The notes: a model not told the origin generated them from the letters alone. DNA of 64,000 bases from Variovorax paradoxus (GCF_022009635.1 NZ_CP091716.1:5849501-5913500), one strand, 5' to 3'; numbered from the stretch's first letter, positions 12,542 through 22,100 are shown. A program made the numbers and translations.

Positions 12542-12547
12542 ATTATA
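12542..12547 (-). promoter_or_regulatory. -10 element of the rplU promoter
   Basis: On the minus strand TATAAT lies about 50 bases upstream of the rplU ATG, leaving a leader of roughly 45 bases. The -35 region is weak by eye. Confidence 0.5.
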
Positions 12548-12590
12548 GCGCGGTTTGTGTTCGCTAACCACCCCCAGCCCCCGCCACCCC

Positions 12591-12617
12591 TTGCGGAAGG
12601 TAACGGCTCCCTATAAT
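12591..12617 (+). promoter_or_regulatory. Promoter of ispB
   Basis: A perfect TATAAT lies at 12612-12617 with TTGCGG at 12591-12596 (15-base spacer, slightly short). Transcription from here begins near 12624, which rules out ispB starts upstream of that point and supports the TTG at 12675. Confidence 0.55.
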
Positions 12618-12674
12618 TTGCGCGTCCCGGCCCATCGGCCGCCCTTACTTTCAGCAGCGCCCCGCGCCCCCGCT

Positions 12675-13667
12675 TTGCCAGTTCCAGCCGCCGACACCTC
12701 CCCCACCGCCACCGTGCTGGACCTGATTGCAGGTGACATGATCGAAGTCGATCGTGTGATCTCCCGCCGTCTGGATACAGGCGTGCCGCTGGTCAGCCAA
12801 GTTTCCAAGTACATCATCTCCGCGGGCGGCAAGCGCCTGCGGCCGGCGCTGTTGCTGCTGATGTCCGGTGCGCTTGGGTACACAGGGGAGCAACGATTCA
12901 ATCTGGCGGCCGTGGTGGAGTTCATCCACACGGCGACGCTGCTGCACGACGACGTGGTGGACGAATCGACCCTGCGACGTGGGCGCGCGACGGCCAACGA
13001 ATCTTTCGGCAATCCAGCCAGCGTGCTGGTGGGCGACTTCCTTTATTCGCGCGCCTTCCAGATGATGTTGGACGCCAACAACATGCGCGTGATGCAGATC
13101 CTGGCCGAAGCGACCAACGTGATCGCCGAGGGCGAAGTGCTGCAGTTGATGAACATGCACGACGCATCGCTGGACGAAGCCGCCTACCTGCGCGTCATCC
13201 GCTCGAAGACCGCCAAACTGTTCGAGGCAAGCACCCGGCTCGCCGCCGTGCTGGCCGGCACCACGCCCGAAGTCGAAGAAGCCTGCGCCACCTATGGGCA
13301 AGCGCTCGGCACCGCCTTCCAGGTGATCGACGACGTGCTGGACTACGCAGGCGATGCCAACGAGACAGGAAAGAACGTCGGCGACGATCTGCGCGAAGGC
13401 AAGACCACGCTGCCGCTTATCTTCGCGATGCAGCGCGGAACGCCGGCGCAGAGCCAGCTCGTACGTGCCGCCATCGAGGCCGGAGACACCGCACAGCTGG
13501 GCAAAGTGGTCGAGATCGTTCGCGAAACAGGGGCACTCGACGCCTCCCGCGAAGCCGCCGCCGCCGAAGCACAACGAGCAATTCATGCATTGAATGGCTT
13601 TCCGTCCAATTTGCACGCTTCAGGTTTGCTACAATTGGCGGCTCAGTTGCTTGAGCGACGTGCCTGA
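12675..13667 (+). CDS. ispB: Octaprenyl diphosphate synthase
   Basis: This trans-prenyltransferase makes the C40 (or similar) side chain of ubiquinone from IPP and an allylic primer. The 330-residue product has the first aspartate-rich motif LLHDDVVDES and the second QVIDDVLDY, plus GGKRLRPALLLL near the N-terminus. An open frame reaches back to 12555, but the -10 at 12612 lies inside it, so the TTG at 12675 (giving MPVPAADTSPTATV) is chosen; the start is uncertain. It is divergent from rplU, as in many proteobacteria. Chain length is not readable from sequence alone. Confidence 0.92.
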   Translation: MPVPAADTSPTATVLDLIAGDMIEVDRVISRRLDTGVPLVSQVSKYIISAGGKRLRPALLLLMSGALGYTGEQRFNLAAVVEFIHTATLLHDDVVDESTLRRGRATANESFGNPASVLVGDFLYSRAFQMMLDANNMRVMQILAEATNVIAEGEVLQLMNMHDASLDEAAYLRVIRSKTAKLFEASTRLAAVLAGTTPEVEEACATYGQALGTAFQVIDDVLDYAGDANETGKNVGDDLREGKTTLPLIFAMQRGTPAQSQLVRAAIEAGDTAQLGKVVEIVRETGALDASREAAAAEAQRAIHALNGFPSNLHASGLLQLAAQLLERRA

Positions 13668-13719
13668 ACACCTCACCTGAGTTGGCATCTAGGACGAATT
13701 CTCTTTTTCTTGCAACCAT

Positions 13720-13796
13720 CGGGGTGTAGCTTAGCCTGGTAGAGCGCTACGTTCGGGACGTAGAGGCCGGAGGTTCGAATCCTCTCACCCCGACCA
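13720..13796 (+). tRNA. tRNA-Pro, anticodon CGG
   Basis: The 77-base sequence folds as a cloverleaf. The acceptor stem CGGGGTG pairs with CACCCCG, and discriminator A and an encoded CCA follow. The anticodon stem is CTACG/CGTAG with loop TTCGGGA, giving anticodon CGG. The T arm carries GGTTCGAATCC. It lies between ispB and pilB. Confidence 0.97.
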
Positions 13797-13909
13797 GCCT
13801 TTGGCTGGCATAAATAAATGGCCATGCCTGTTGCTGTGTAGCGATTTACAGCACAGGAGTGTTCAGCGATGATCGTGAAGCACTTTTTCACATCTTTTGC
13901 ATTCGCTGA

Positions 13910-15643
13910 ATGGCCGCTGCCGAACTTCCAGTCAAAGAATCCGCGCAGATAGCGCTTCCAGGGCTTGCGCGTGCCCTGGTTTCCGCCGGCAAGCTGCCCG
14001 CCAAGACGGCGGAAGACATCTATCAAAAGTCGCTGAGTGGCCGCACCAGTTTCATCGCGGAACTGACCGGCACGGGAGCCGTATCGGCCGCGGACCTTGC
14101 CCATACCCTTTCCAGCGCGTTCGGCGCTCCGCTGCTCGATCTCGACGCCATCGACCACCAGCGCCTGCCCAAGGATCTGCTTGACCCGAAGCTCTGCCTT
14201 GCCTACCGCATCGTCGTTCTCAGCAAGCGCAATAACCGGCTGATCGTCGCCACGGCCGATCCGTCGGACCAGCAGGCGGCGGAAAAGATCAAGTTCGCCT
14301 CGCAGATGGGCGTGGACTGGGTCATCGCGGAATACGACAAGCTGTCGCGCATGATCGAAGCCGCCGCCGTGAGCGCGGCAGAGACCATCAACAGCATCGT
14401 CGGCAGCGAGTTCGAGTTCGACGAAGTCACGGCCGACACCTCGGGCGATGCCAACGAGCAGGCGATCGCCGAAGTCGAAGACGCACCGGTCGTGCGTTTT
14501 CTGCACAAGATGCTCCTCGACGCCGTGGGGATGCGGGCGTCGGACATCCACTTCGAGCCCTACGAGCACAACTACCGCGTGCGCTTTCGCGTCGACGGCG
14601 AACTGCGCGAGATCGCCAGCCCGCCGACCGTCATCAAGGACAAGCTCGCCTCCCGCATCAAGGTGATTTCTCGGCTCGACATCTCCGAGAAGCGCGTGCC
14701 GCAGGACGGCCGCATGAAGCTCAAGATCGGCCCCGACCGCGTGATCGACTTTCGCGTGAGCACGCTGCCCACGCTGTTCGGCGAGAAGATCGTCGTTCGT
14801 ATTCTCGACCCCAGCAGCGCGCGCCTGGGCATCGATGCACTGGGCTACGACGCCGACGAGAAGGCACGGCTGCTGCACGCCATCGGCCGTCCCTACGGCA
14901 TGGTGCTAGTGACCGGCCCGACGGGTTCGGGCAAGACCGTGTCGCTCTACACCTGCCTGAACCTGCTGAACCAGCCGGGCGTGAACATCGCGACGGCGGA
15001 AGACCCGTCGGAAATCAACCTGCCCGGCGTCAACCAGGTCAACGTCAACGAGCGTGCGGGCCTGACTTTCGCGGCCGCGCTGCGTGCGTTCCTGCGGCAG
15101 GATCCCGACATCATCATGGTCGGTGAAATCCGCGACCTCGAGACCGCCGACATTTCGATCAAGGCCGCCCAGACGGGCCACCTGGTGCTCTCGACACTGC
15201 ACACCAACGACGCGCCGACCACGCTCACGCGGATGCGCAACATGGGCATCGCGCCGTTCAACATCGCATCGAGCGTGATCCTGATCACCGCGCAGCGCCT
15301 TGCGCGGCGCCTGTGCACCGTCTGCCGTGCGCCCGCGGACGTGCCGCGCGAGGCACTGCTCGACGCAGGATTCCAGGAAGAACAGCTGGACGGCAGCTGG
15401 AAGCCCTACCGCCCCGTCGGTTGTTCGGCATGCAGCGGCGGCTACAAGGGCCGCGTCGGCATCTACCAGGTGATGCCGATCTCGGAGGCCATCCAGGAAA
15501 TCATCCTGCGCGACGGCAGCGCGCTCGACATCGCACAGCAGTCCGAGAGGGAAGGCGTGCGTTCGCTGCGCCAATCCGGCCTGCGCAAGGTCATGCAGGG
15601 CCTCACTTCGCTCGAAGAAGTCGTGGCCTGCACCAACGAATAA
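13910..15643 (+). CDS. pilB: Type IV pilus assembly ATPase PilB
   Basis: PilB is the hexameric ATPase that drives pilus extension at the inner membrane. The 577-residue protein has an N-terminal MshEN/T2SSE-N domain (about residues 20-170), a central N2 domain, Walker A GPTGSGKT at 336-343, the Asp box DPDIIMVGEIRD, the His box TGHLVLSTLHTNDAP, and a zinc tetracysteine formed by CTVC and CSAC. The length is usual for PilB. It is the first gene of pilB-pilC-pilD. Confidence 0.96.
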   Translation: MAAAELPVKESAQIALPGLARALVSAGKLPAKTAEDIYQKSLSGRTSFIAELTGTGAVSAADLAHTLSSAFGAPLLDLDAIDHQRLPKDLLDPKLCLAYRIVVLSKRNNRLIVATADPSDQQAAEKIKFASQMGVDWVIAEYDKLSRMIEAAAVSAAETINSIVGSEFEFDEVTADTSGDANEQAIAEVEDAPVVRFLHKMLLDAVGMRASDIHFEPYEHNYRVRFRVDGELREIASPPTVIKDKLASRIKVISRLDISEKRVPQDGRMKLKIGPDRVIDFRVSTLPTLFGEKIVVRILDPSSARLGIDALGYDADEKARLLHAIGRPYGMVLVTGPTGSGKTVSLYTCLNLLNQPGVNIATAEDPSEINLPGVNQVNVNERAGLTFAAALRAFLRQDPDIIMVGEIRDLETADISIKAAQTGHLVLSTLHTNDAPTTLTRMRNMGIAPFNIASSVILITAQRLARRLCTVCRAPADVPREALLDAGFQEEQLDGSWKPYRPVGCSACSGGYKGRVGIYQVMPISEAIQEIILRDGSALDIAQQSEREGVRSLRQSGLRKVMQGLTSLEEVVACTNE

Positions 15644-15669
15644 CGCACACACTGAAAACCGGAGATCGA

Positions 15670-16899
15670 ATGGCAACAGTGGCATCCTCCCGCTCCCAGC
15701 CCACGCACAAGGAATTTGTCTTCGAGTGGGAAGGCAAGGACCGCAACGGCAAGCTGGTGCGCGGCGAACTTCGGGCCGCCGGCGAAAACCAGGTACAGGC
15801 TGCGTTGCGCCGCCAGGGCGTGCTCGCCTCGAAGATCAAGAAGCGGCGGATGCGCTCGGGCAAGAAGATCAAGCCCAAGGACATCGCCATCTTCACGCGC
15901 CAGTTGGCGACGATGATGAAGGCCGGCGTGCCGCTGATGCAGTCCTTCGACATCGTCGGACGCGGCAACGCAAACGCGAGCGTGGCCAAGCTGTTGAACG
16001 ACATTCGCAGTGACGTGGAAACAGGTACGTCTCTTTCGATGGCCTTCCGCAAGTTTCCGAAGTACTTCGACAACCTCTACTGCAACCTGGTGGAGGCCGG
16101 TGAGGCCGCCGGTATCCTGGAAGAGTTGCTGGACCGCCTTGCCACGTACATGGAAAAAACCGAGGCGATCAAGTCCAAGATCAAGTCGGCGCTGATGTAC
16201 CCGACTTCGGTGATCGTGGTGGCGTTCGTGGTGGTAGCCATCATCATGATCTTCGTGATACCGGCGTTCAAGCAGGTGTTCACCTCGTTCGGCGCCGACC
16301 TGCCGGCACCCACGCTGTTCGTGATGGCGATCAGCGAGTTCTTCGTGTCGTACTGGTGGCTGATCTTCGGCGGCCTCGGCGGCGGCATCTACTTCTTCCT
16401 GCAAGCCTGGAAGCGCAACGAACGCGTGCAGAGAGTCATGGACCGGGCACTGCTGAGAGTGCCGATTTTCGGCGTGCTGATCGAGAAGTCCTGCGTGGCT
16501 CGCTGGACCCGTACGCTGGCAACCATGTTTGCTGCAGGCATACCGCTGGTGGAAGCGCTCGACTCCGTGGGCGGTGCCTCCGGCAATACCGTCTACGGAG
16601 ATGCCACAGCCAAGATTCAGCAGGAAGTCTCGACCGGCACCAGCCTCACGGCAGCCATGACCAACGTCAATCTCTTCCCCTCGATGGTCATCCAGATGAC
16701 CGCCATCGGCGAAGAATCCGGCTCCATCGACCACATGCTGGGCAAGGCCGCCGACTTCTACGAATCCGAAGTGGACGACATGGTCGCGGGCCTCTCGAGC
16801 CTGATGGAACCCATCATCATCGTGTTCCTCGGCACCATCATCGGCGGCATCGTCGTCTCGATGTACCTGCCCATCTTCAAGCTCGGCCAGGTCGTCTGA
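15670..16899 (+). CDS. pilC: Type IV pilus inner-membrane platform protein PilC
   Basis: PilC is the polytopic platform that couples PilB ATP hydrolysis to pilin polymerisation. The 409-residue protein contains two T2SSF repeats, each with the EAGE-type motif (VEAGEAAGILEELLDRLA near residue 143 and IGEESGSIDHML near 350), and three hydrophobic segments, the last at the C-terminus (PIIIVFLGTIIGGIVVSMYL). The ATG at 15670 follows a GGAG site. The stop overlaps the pilD start (TGATG). Confidence 0.96.
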   Translation: MATVASSRSQPTHKEFVFEWEGKDRNGKLVRGELRAAGENQVQAALRRQGVLASKIKKRRMRSGKKIKPKDIAIFTRQLATMMKAGVPLMQSFDIVGRGNANASVAKLLNDIRSDVETGTSLSMAFRKFPKYFDNLYCNLVEAGEAAGILEELLDRLATYMEKTEAIKSKIKSALMYPTSVIVVAFVVVAIIMIFVIPAFKQVFTSFGADLPAPTLFVMAISEFFVSYWWLIFGGLGGGIYFFLQAWKRNERVQRVMDRALLRVPIFGVLIEKSCVARWTRTLATMFAAGIPLVEALDSVGGASGNTVYGDATAKIQQEVSTGTSLTAAMTNVNLFPSMVIQMTAIGEESGSIDHMLGKAADFYESEVDDMVAGLSSLMEPIIIVFLGTIIGGIVVSMYLPIFKLGQVV

Positions 16900-17864
16900 T
16901 GCTCGTTTCGCGGGAGATCGACACCGTTTTCGCCGGTGTCCTGGGGTTGTTGATCGGCAGTTTTCTCAATGTGGTCATCTACCGTATCCCGGTGATGATG
17001 TACCGCGACTGGCTGGCCGAGGCCGTGTTCAACCTGATGCCGTCCAAGGACACCCCCTCGCTCTGGTCGCTGGTCTTCGGCCCCAAAGCCACGCCTCCGG
17101 CAGGGCTCGAGGCGGCGGCAGAGAAGGCGGCGCCGGCCATCGAAGCCCTGCCGCCTTTCAACCTCATGCGCCCGGCATCCCGCTGCGGCAGCTGCGGCCA
17201 CCAGATCCGCTGGTACCAGAACATCCCCGTACTGAGCTATGTGCTGCTGCGTGGCCGCTGCGCATCCTGCAAGACGCCTATCAGCCCGCGCTACCCGCTG
17301 GTCGAGCTGATCACCGCCGGCCTCTTCGCGCTGTGCGCCTATCGCTTCGGCATCACCCCCACCGGCGCCTTGTGGGCCGCATTCGGGGCATTGCTGGTGT
17401 GCCAGTTCCTGATCGATTTCGACACCCAGTTCCTGCCCGATTCGCTCAACTACCCCCTGCTCTGGCTCGGCCTCGTCGGCGCAGCCATGGGCTGGACCGG
17501 TGTCTCGCTCAATGCTGCCGTCTGGGGCGCGGTGTTCGGCTACCTGAGCCTGTGGCTTGTGTACCATGGCTTTCGCCTGATCACTGGCAAGGAAGGCATG
17601 GGCTATGGCGACTTCAAACTGCTCGCCGCGCTGGGTGCGTGGCTGGGCGCCGACTACCTTATCGCGATCATCCTCGTCTCTTCGCTGGTGGGCGCCGTGA
17701 TCGGGCTGACGCTGCGCTTTGCCGGCAAGCTGGCGCACAAGGACATCCCCATCGCCTTCGGCCCGTTCCTGGCCGGCGCGGGCCTGGTCTGCCTCGTGGC
17801 AGGCCCGGAGCTCGTGAAGCAATGGATTCCCTTCGCGTTCCCGCTGGGCGCGCTGGTGCATTGA
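16899..17864 (+). CDS. pilD: Prepilin peptidase / N-methyltransferase PilD
   Basis: PilD cleaves the leader of type IV prepilins and methylates the new N-terminal residue. It is a polytopic inner-membrane aspartic protease. The 321-residue protein has the N-terminal methyltransferase domain with two CxxC zinc pairs (CGSC and CASC), and the peptidase domain with catalytic aspartates in DFDTQFLPD and in GMGYGDFK (the GxGD motif). About 40 extra residues (KDTPSLWSLVFGPKATPP region) lie between the first helix and the zinc domain. It is translationally coupled to pilC. Confidence 0.95.
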   Translation: MLVSREIDTVFAGVLGLLIGSFLNVVIYRIPVMMYRDWLAEAVFNLMPSKDTPSLWSLVFGPKATPPAGLEAAAEKAAPAIEALPPFNLMRPASRCGSCGHQIRWYQNIPVLSYVLLRGRCASCKTPISPRYPLVELITAGLFALCAYRFGITPTGALWAAFGALLVCQFLIDFDTQFLPDSLNYPLLWLGLVGAAMGWTGVSLNAAVWGAVFGYLSLWLVYHGFRLITGKEGMGYGDFKLLAALGAWLGADYLIAIILVSSLVGAVIGLTLRFAGKLAHKDIPIAFGPFLAGAGLVCLVAGPELVKQWIPFAFPLGALVH

Positions 17865-17875
17865 CCGGCCGGGCC

Positions 17876-18484
17876 ATGGTGCGCCGCATCGGGCTGACAG
17901 GCGGCATCGGCAGCGGCAAGAGCACGGTCGCCGCGCTGCTGGTCGCGCAGGGCGCGGTCCTGGTCGATACCGACGCCATTGCACGTTCGATCGCGCAGCC
18001 CGGCGGCATCGCCATGCCGGCCCTCGAGGCCGCCTTCGGCCCCGGCGTGATCGCACCCGACGGCGGCATGGACCGCGCCGCCATGCGCCAGATCGTGTTC
18101 GCGGACGCTGGTGCCAAGACCCGGCTCGAATCCATCCTGCACCCGCTGATCGGCGCGGAAACCCAGCGCCAGGCCGCTGCCGCGGGCCCGGATGCCATCG
18201 TCGTCTTCGACGTCCCGCTGCTGGTCGAGTCCGGCCGCTGGCGCGCCATCGTCGACCGCGTGCTGGTGGTCGACGCGAGGGAAGAAACCCAGCTGAAAAG
18301 GGTGATTGCCCGCTCGGGCTGGACGCCCGAAGCAACAAGGGCAGTGATCGCCCAGCAAGCCCCGCGCAAAGCACGCCGGGCCGCCGCGGACGCCGTCATC
18401 TACAACGACTCCCTGACCCTCGAGGAACTCGGTTCAGAGGTGCGGGGTCTCTGGGAACGGTGGGTTGGGACGGGCACGCGATAA
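17876..18484 (+). CDS. coaE: Dephospho-CoA kinase
   Basis: CoaE phosphorylates dephospho-CoA on the 3' hydroxyl of ribose, the last step of coenzyme A synthesis. The 202-residue protein has the P-loop GGIGSGKS at residues 9-16, the DTDAIAR motif, and FDVPLLVESG in the lid region. It starts 12 bases after pilD, the usual pilD-coaE order. In many betaproteobacteria the next genes are zapD and yacG; here a two-gene O-acyltransferase cassette intervenes. Confidence 0.95.
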   Translation: MVRRIGLTGGIGSGKSTVAALLVAQGAVLVDTDAIARSIAQPGGIAMPALEAAFGPGVIAPDGGMDRAAMRQIVFADAGAKTRLESILHPLIGAETQRQAAAAGPDAIVVFDVPLLVESGRWRAIVDRVLVVDAREETQLKRVIARSGWTPEATRAVIAQQAPRKARRAAADAVIYNDSLTLEELGSEVRGLWERWVGTGTR

Positions 18485-18553
18485 TCAACGATTGACGCCG
18501 CGACGGCTACACGACGATCACGTCAAACGGCGCACGCCTCAGCGCCCCTCACG

Positions 18554-20047
18554 ATGCTTTTCAATTCGTATCCTTTCATCTTCATATTTTTCCCGCTGGT
18601 CCTGATCGGCTTCTTCCTGATCGGTGCGCGCAGCCCCCGGGCGGCGGCGGGTTTCCTGGCACTGGCCTCGCTCTTCTTCTACGGTTGGTGGAGCGTCAAG
18701 GCGCTGCCTCTGCTGCTGGGGTCGATCTGCATCAACTACTGGTTCGGGCTGCGGCTCACGCCTTCTCCCAGCCGGGAAGACAAGCACCGCAAGGCGCTGC
18801 TGATCATTGCGCTGGTGGTCAATCTCGGGGTGCTGGCCGTCTTCAAGTACGCCAACTTCTTCCTGGAAAACATTGACGCCGGCTTGGCCGCCGCGGGTTT
18901 CTCGCAGATCGACCTGGTGCACATCGTGCTGCCGATCGGCATCTCGTTCTACACCTTCACGCAGATCGCCTTCCTGGTCGACTGCTGGCAGGGCAAGGTG
19001 CAGGAGCGCAGCTTCATCCACTATGCGCTGTTCGTAACCTACTTCCCGCACCTGATCGCGGGCCCGGTGCTGCATCACGCGCAGATGATGCCGCAGTTCA
19101 ACAACCCGGCCACCTACAGGATCAACGCCCGCAACCTGGCGCTCGGGCTGGGCATCTTCGTCTTCGGCCTCGCCAAGAAGATGCTGATCGCCGATCCGCT
19201 GGGGCAGTACGCCGACATGATGTTCAAGGGCGTGCACGAAGGCGTGCTGCCTTCGCTGTATACGGCCTGGTTCGGCGTTCTTGCCTATACGCTGCAGATC
19301 TACTTCGACTTCTCCGGCTACTCGGACATGGCCGTCGGCCTGTCTCTTTGCGTGGGCGTGCAGCTGCCGCTCAACTTCCGGTCGCCGTACAAGTCGACCA
19401 ACATGATCGAGTTCTGGCGCCGCTGGCACATCTCGCTGTCGACCTTCCTGCGCGACTACCTCTACGTGCCTCTGGGCGGCAACCGCAAGGGGCCGGCGCG
19501 CCGCTACATCAACCTGTTCCTGACGATGCTGCTGGGCGGCCTGTGGCACGGCGCGGCCTGGACCTTCGTGATCTGGGGCGCGCTGCATGGCGCCTATCTC
19601 ATGGTCAACCACTTCTGGAACGCCAAGGTGCGGCGCGGCAACACCAAGACCACGTGGTACGGCCGCGTGATCGGCTGGTTCATCACCTTCGTCTGCGTCA
19701 TGATCGCCTGGGTCGTGTTCCGCGCCGACAGCATGACGGCCGCCATCGAGATCTACAAGGGCATGCTGGGCATGCACGGCGCGCCCGTTTCGGCGTTCGG
19801 CGAGTTCAAGGTTCCGTTCCGCAAGCCCGAGTTCTTCCAGACCATCCTGGTGGGCCTGGTGATCTGCCTGGCGCTGCCGCCCACCATCACGCTCGACCGC
19901 TGGATCCCGAGCGTCGCCGGCCTGGCCGGCCGGCCGCGCCTGCAGCGGCTGGCGACCTGGGTCACGGGCTTGGGCTGTGTCTATCTTTTTGGCCTGTGTG
20001 TGTCGAAATTCGGCAGCTACAGCCCGTTCCTCTATTTCCAGTTCTGA
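18554..20047 (+). CDS. MBOAT-family O-acyltransferase (AlgI-like)
   Basis: The 497-residue polytopic membrane protein belongs to the MBOAT family used to move acyl groups across the membrane onto extracellular polysaccharide or peptidoglycan (AlgI, PatA, DltB are relatives). Many hydrophobic segments are visible. The signature region holds FWRRWHISLSTFLRDYLYVPLGGNR and GGLWHGAAWTFVIWGALHG, in which the histidine of WHGA is the expected catalytic residue. It is followed one base later by an SGNH-type partner. The acceptor polymer is unknown: no alginate synthase genes are in the window. AlgI-like is a family statement, not a function call. Confidence 0.9.
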   Translation: MLFNSYPFIFIFFPLVLIGFFLIGARSPRAAAGFLALASLFFYGWWSVKALPLLLGSICINYWFGLRLTPSPSREDKHRKALLIIALVVNLGVLAVFKYANFFLENIDAGLAAAGFSQIDLVHIVLPIGISFYTFTQIAFLVDCWQGKVQERSFIHYALFVTYFPHLIAGPVLHHAQMMPQFNNPATYRINARNLALGLGIFVFGLAKKMLIADPLGQYADMMFKGVHEGVLPSLYTAWFGVLAYTLQIYFDFSGYSDMAVGLSLCVGVQLPLNFRSPYKSTNMIEFWRRWHISLSTFLRDYLYVPLGGNRKGPARRYINLFLTMLLGGLWHGAAWTFVIWGALHGAYLMVNHFWNAKVRRGNTKTTWYGRVIGWFITFVCVMIAWVVFRADSMTAAIEIYKGMLGMHGAPVSAFGEFKVPFRKPEFFQTILVGLVICLALPPTITLDRWIPSVAGLAGRPRLQRLATWVTGLGCVYLFGLCVSKFGSYSPFLYFQF

Positions 20048-20048
20048 C

Positions 20049-21083
20049 ATGGAAGACACGAAATCGGCCAAGACCTGGCTGGGAATCTTCGCCGCAGGCT
20101 ATCTGGTGTGCTGCGCTTTGTTGCTCATCAGCCTCTTCACGCCCATACCCTATGGCGACCTGACCCGCATCGGGCGCATCTCGGAGCGTCAGTTCGGTTG
20201 GCACGCGCCGCCACCGCCCATTCCGGACGCCGACGTCAAGACTTGGCCGGTCAACGAATCCGACATCCTGGTCATCGGCGATAGTTTTTCAGTGCGCTAC
20301 GCCTGGCAGGCATCTCTTGTCGGGGCAGGCTACAAGGTGACGACCACCCACTGGGACAACCTCGGCGGAACGCTGTGCGGGGACTTCTCGAACTGGCTTG
20401 AGAAATCCGGCTTCAAGGGCAAGGTCGTGATCGTCGAGAGCATCGAGCGCCTCCTTGAATACCGGATCAAGGAGTCCGAGTCCTGCCAGACGATGAAGCA
20501 CCCCTTCAATCCGACGCCCCCGCCTTTCGAGAACCCGGCAAAGCCCGCCCCCGGCTTCCAGATCAACTGGGACGCCCAACTGCTCAGTGGCTGGCTCACC
20601 TACAAAAACACCAAGGCCATCCTGCGCTCCGACAACTGGACCAACACGCCCGAGCACTGGGGCCCGCTGATCGATGCGCGCGTCGTGCCCGACGGCTGCA
20701 AGCAGTTCAGCCATCAGGCCTGCGACAAGCTGCTGATGACCGCTGAAGACCGCATCAATCCGGCGCTCTCGCTCAGGTCCGCACAGTTCATGAAAAGCTT
20801 CGAAGACACGGCCGCGCCCTACAAGGTCTTGTGGATGGTCGTGCCGAACAAGACCACGGTCTATTTGCAACAAGATCATGCCGACGTGTTCCGCGCCGCG
20901 TTCAACCCGCAAAATATCGGGCCAGACCTGTTCGCCGTGGCGGCCGAGAACCGCTTCAAGGTGATGGACTTTTTCCCCGCCAACGAAACCCATGTCTCGA
21001 CCCGCGGATACATTCTTTTCGGTCAGCGTATGCTGGAGGCTGTGCGACAAGTGTTTCCGCCCCCGGCAGCCAAGTCGCAATGA
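20049..21083 (+). CDS. SGNH-like acetyltransferase partner (AlgJ/AlgX type)
   Basis: The 344-residue protein has one N-terminal membrane anchor (about residues 8-30: WLGIFAAGYLVCCALLLISL) and a periplasmic SGNH/GDSL-like domain. Block I is IGDSFSVRYAW with the candidate nucleophile serine, and the C-terminal block is FFPANETHVSTRGYILF with the candidate catalytic histidine. Proteins of this type take the acyl group delivered by an MBOAT partner and place it on a periplasmic polymer. The adjoining MBOAT gene ends one base before this one. A proline-rich linker (APPPPPIPDAD) follows the anchor. Confidence 0.78.
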   Translation: MEDTKSAKTWLGIFAAGYLVCCALLLISLFTPIPYGDLTRIGRISERQFGWHAPPPPIPDADVKTWPVNESDILVIGDSFSVRYAWQASLVGAGYKVTTTHWDNLGGTLCGDFSNWLEKSGFKGKVVIVESIERLLEYRIKESESCQTMKHPFNPTPPPFENPAKPAPGFQINWDAQLLSGWLTYKNTKAILRSDNWTNTPEHWGPLIDARVVPDGCKQFSHQACDKLLMTAEDRINPALSLRSAQFMKSFEDTAAPYKVLWMVVPNKTTVYLQQDHADVFRAAFNPQNIGPDLFAVAAENRFKVMDFFPANETHVSTRGYILFGQRMLEAVRQVFPPPAAKSQ

Positions 21084-21113
21084 GCTCGAACCTGACGTGA
21101 AAAAACGATACGC

Positions 21114-21869
21114 GTGATCCTTTACGAGTACCCCTTCAACGAGCGCATCCGCACCTACCTGCGGCTGGAGCACCTGTTTCGCCGCCTGGGCGAGCTGGTA
21201 CCCGCTGAATCGCCGCTGTCCCACCATTACGCCCTGATCACGATCTTCGAGATCATGGACGTCGCCGCGCGGGCCGACCTCAAGGCCGACGTACTGCGCG
21301 ACCTCGACAAGCACAAGACCGTCTTCAACAGTTATCGCGGCAACCCGGCCATCGCCGAAGCGGTGCTCGACCAGGTCGTCAGCCAGCTCGAGCGCAACTT
21401 CACCACCCTCAACGGCGTGGCCGGCAAGGCCGGGCAGGCGCTGACGGAAAACGAGTGGCTCATGAGCATCCGCAGCCGAGCCGGCATTCCGGGCGGCACC
21501 TGCGAATTCGACCTGCCCGCCTACTACGCCTGGCAGCACCGCCCCCCGGCCAGCCGCCGGGCCGACCTCGAACGCTGGTCGAACACGCTCTCGCCGCTGG
21601 CCTCGTCGATTTACCTGCTGCTCAAGCTGCTGCGCGACGCCGACGTGCCCTACAAGGTGATCGCCACCAACGGCCAGTTCCAGCAGAACCTGCCCCAGGG
21701 CCGCAGCTTCCAGCTGCTGCGCCTGCGCATCGACCCCAAGCTGGGCCTCATTCCTGAAATCAGCGGCAATCGCCTCATGGTCTCGGTGCGTCTCATGCGC
21801 CACGACAAGGACGACCGCCTGCACCAAAGCTCGGACGACGCGCCTTTCGAGCTGACCCTCTGCGCATGA
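21114..21869 (+). CDS. zapD: Cell division protein ZapD
   Basis: ZapD binds the FtsZ C-terminal tail and cross-links protofilaments at the Z ring. The 251-residue protein starts with a GTG ([20 protein letters not shown], the conserved N-terminus of this DUF1342 family) and keeps the normal length. Its 3' end overlaps the yacG start by 4 bases. The coaE-zapD-yacG linkage is conserved, apart from the inserted acyltransferase genes upstream. Confidence 0.94.
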   Translation: MILYEYPFNERIRTYLRLEHLFRRLGELVPAESPLSHHYALITIFEIMDVAARADLKADVLRDLDKHKTVFNSYRGNPAIAEAVLDQVVSQLERNFTTLNGVAGKAGQALTENEWLMSIRSRAGIPGGTCEFDLPAYYAWQHRPPASRRADLERWSNTLSPLASSIYLLLKLLRDADVPYKVIATNGQFQQNLPQGRSFQLLRLRIDPKLGLIPEISGNRLMVSVRLMRHDKDDRLHQSSDDAPFELTLCA

Positions 21870-22075
21870 CCGCGGTGAACGACAAAGGCGAGCGGATCGT
21901 CCGCTGCCCCACGTGCGGCGGCGACAGCATCTACGCACCGAGCAACGCCTATCGCCCGTTCTGCAGCGCACGCTGCAAGGGCATCGACCTGGGCGCCTGG
22001 GCCAGCGAGGAATTCCGGATGCCGGCCGAAGCGCCGCCGGACGACGAGCCCTTCGGCGATCCCAAGATCCAATAA
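21866..22075 (+). CDS. yacG: DNA gyrase inhibitor / zinc protein YacG
   Basis: The 69-residue protein carries one zinc ribbon, Cys14-x2-Cys17 and Cys33-x3-Cys37 (CPTC and CSARC). In E. coli YacG binds GyrB and inhibits gyrase. The C-terminus is acidic ([10 protein letters not shown]). It overlaps zapD by 4 bases (ATGA), so the two are probably co-translated. Confidence 0.93.
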   Translation: MTAVNDKGERIVRCPTCGGDSIYAPSNAYRPFCSARCKGIDLGAWASEEFRMPAEAPPDDEPFGDPKIQ

Positions 22076-22078
22076 ATA

Positions 22079-22100
22079 CGAGCGGGCTATTTCCCGTTCG
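22079..22100. terminator. Hairpin between convergent yacG and acyltransferase gene
   Basis: CGAGCGGG and CCCGTTCG form an 8-bp stem with one mismatch and a 6-base loop. It includes the stop codon of the minus-strand acyltransferase. There is no clear T-tract, so termination is uncertain. Confidence 0.3.

Noticed and set aside
13861..13909. A possible sigma-54 site before pilB (GCAC...TTTTGCA)
   Set aside because: The spacing between the GC-rich and TTGCA parts is far longer than the fixed GG-N10-GC.
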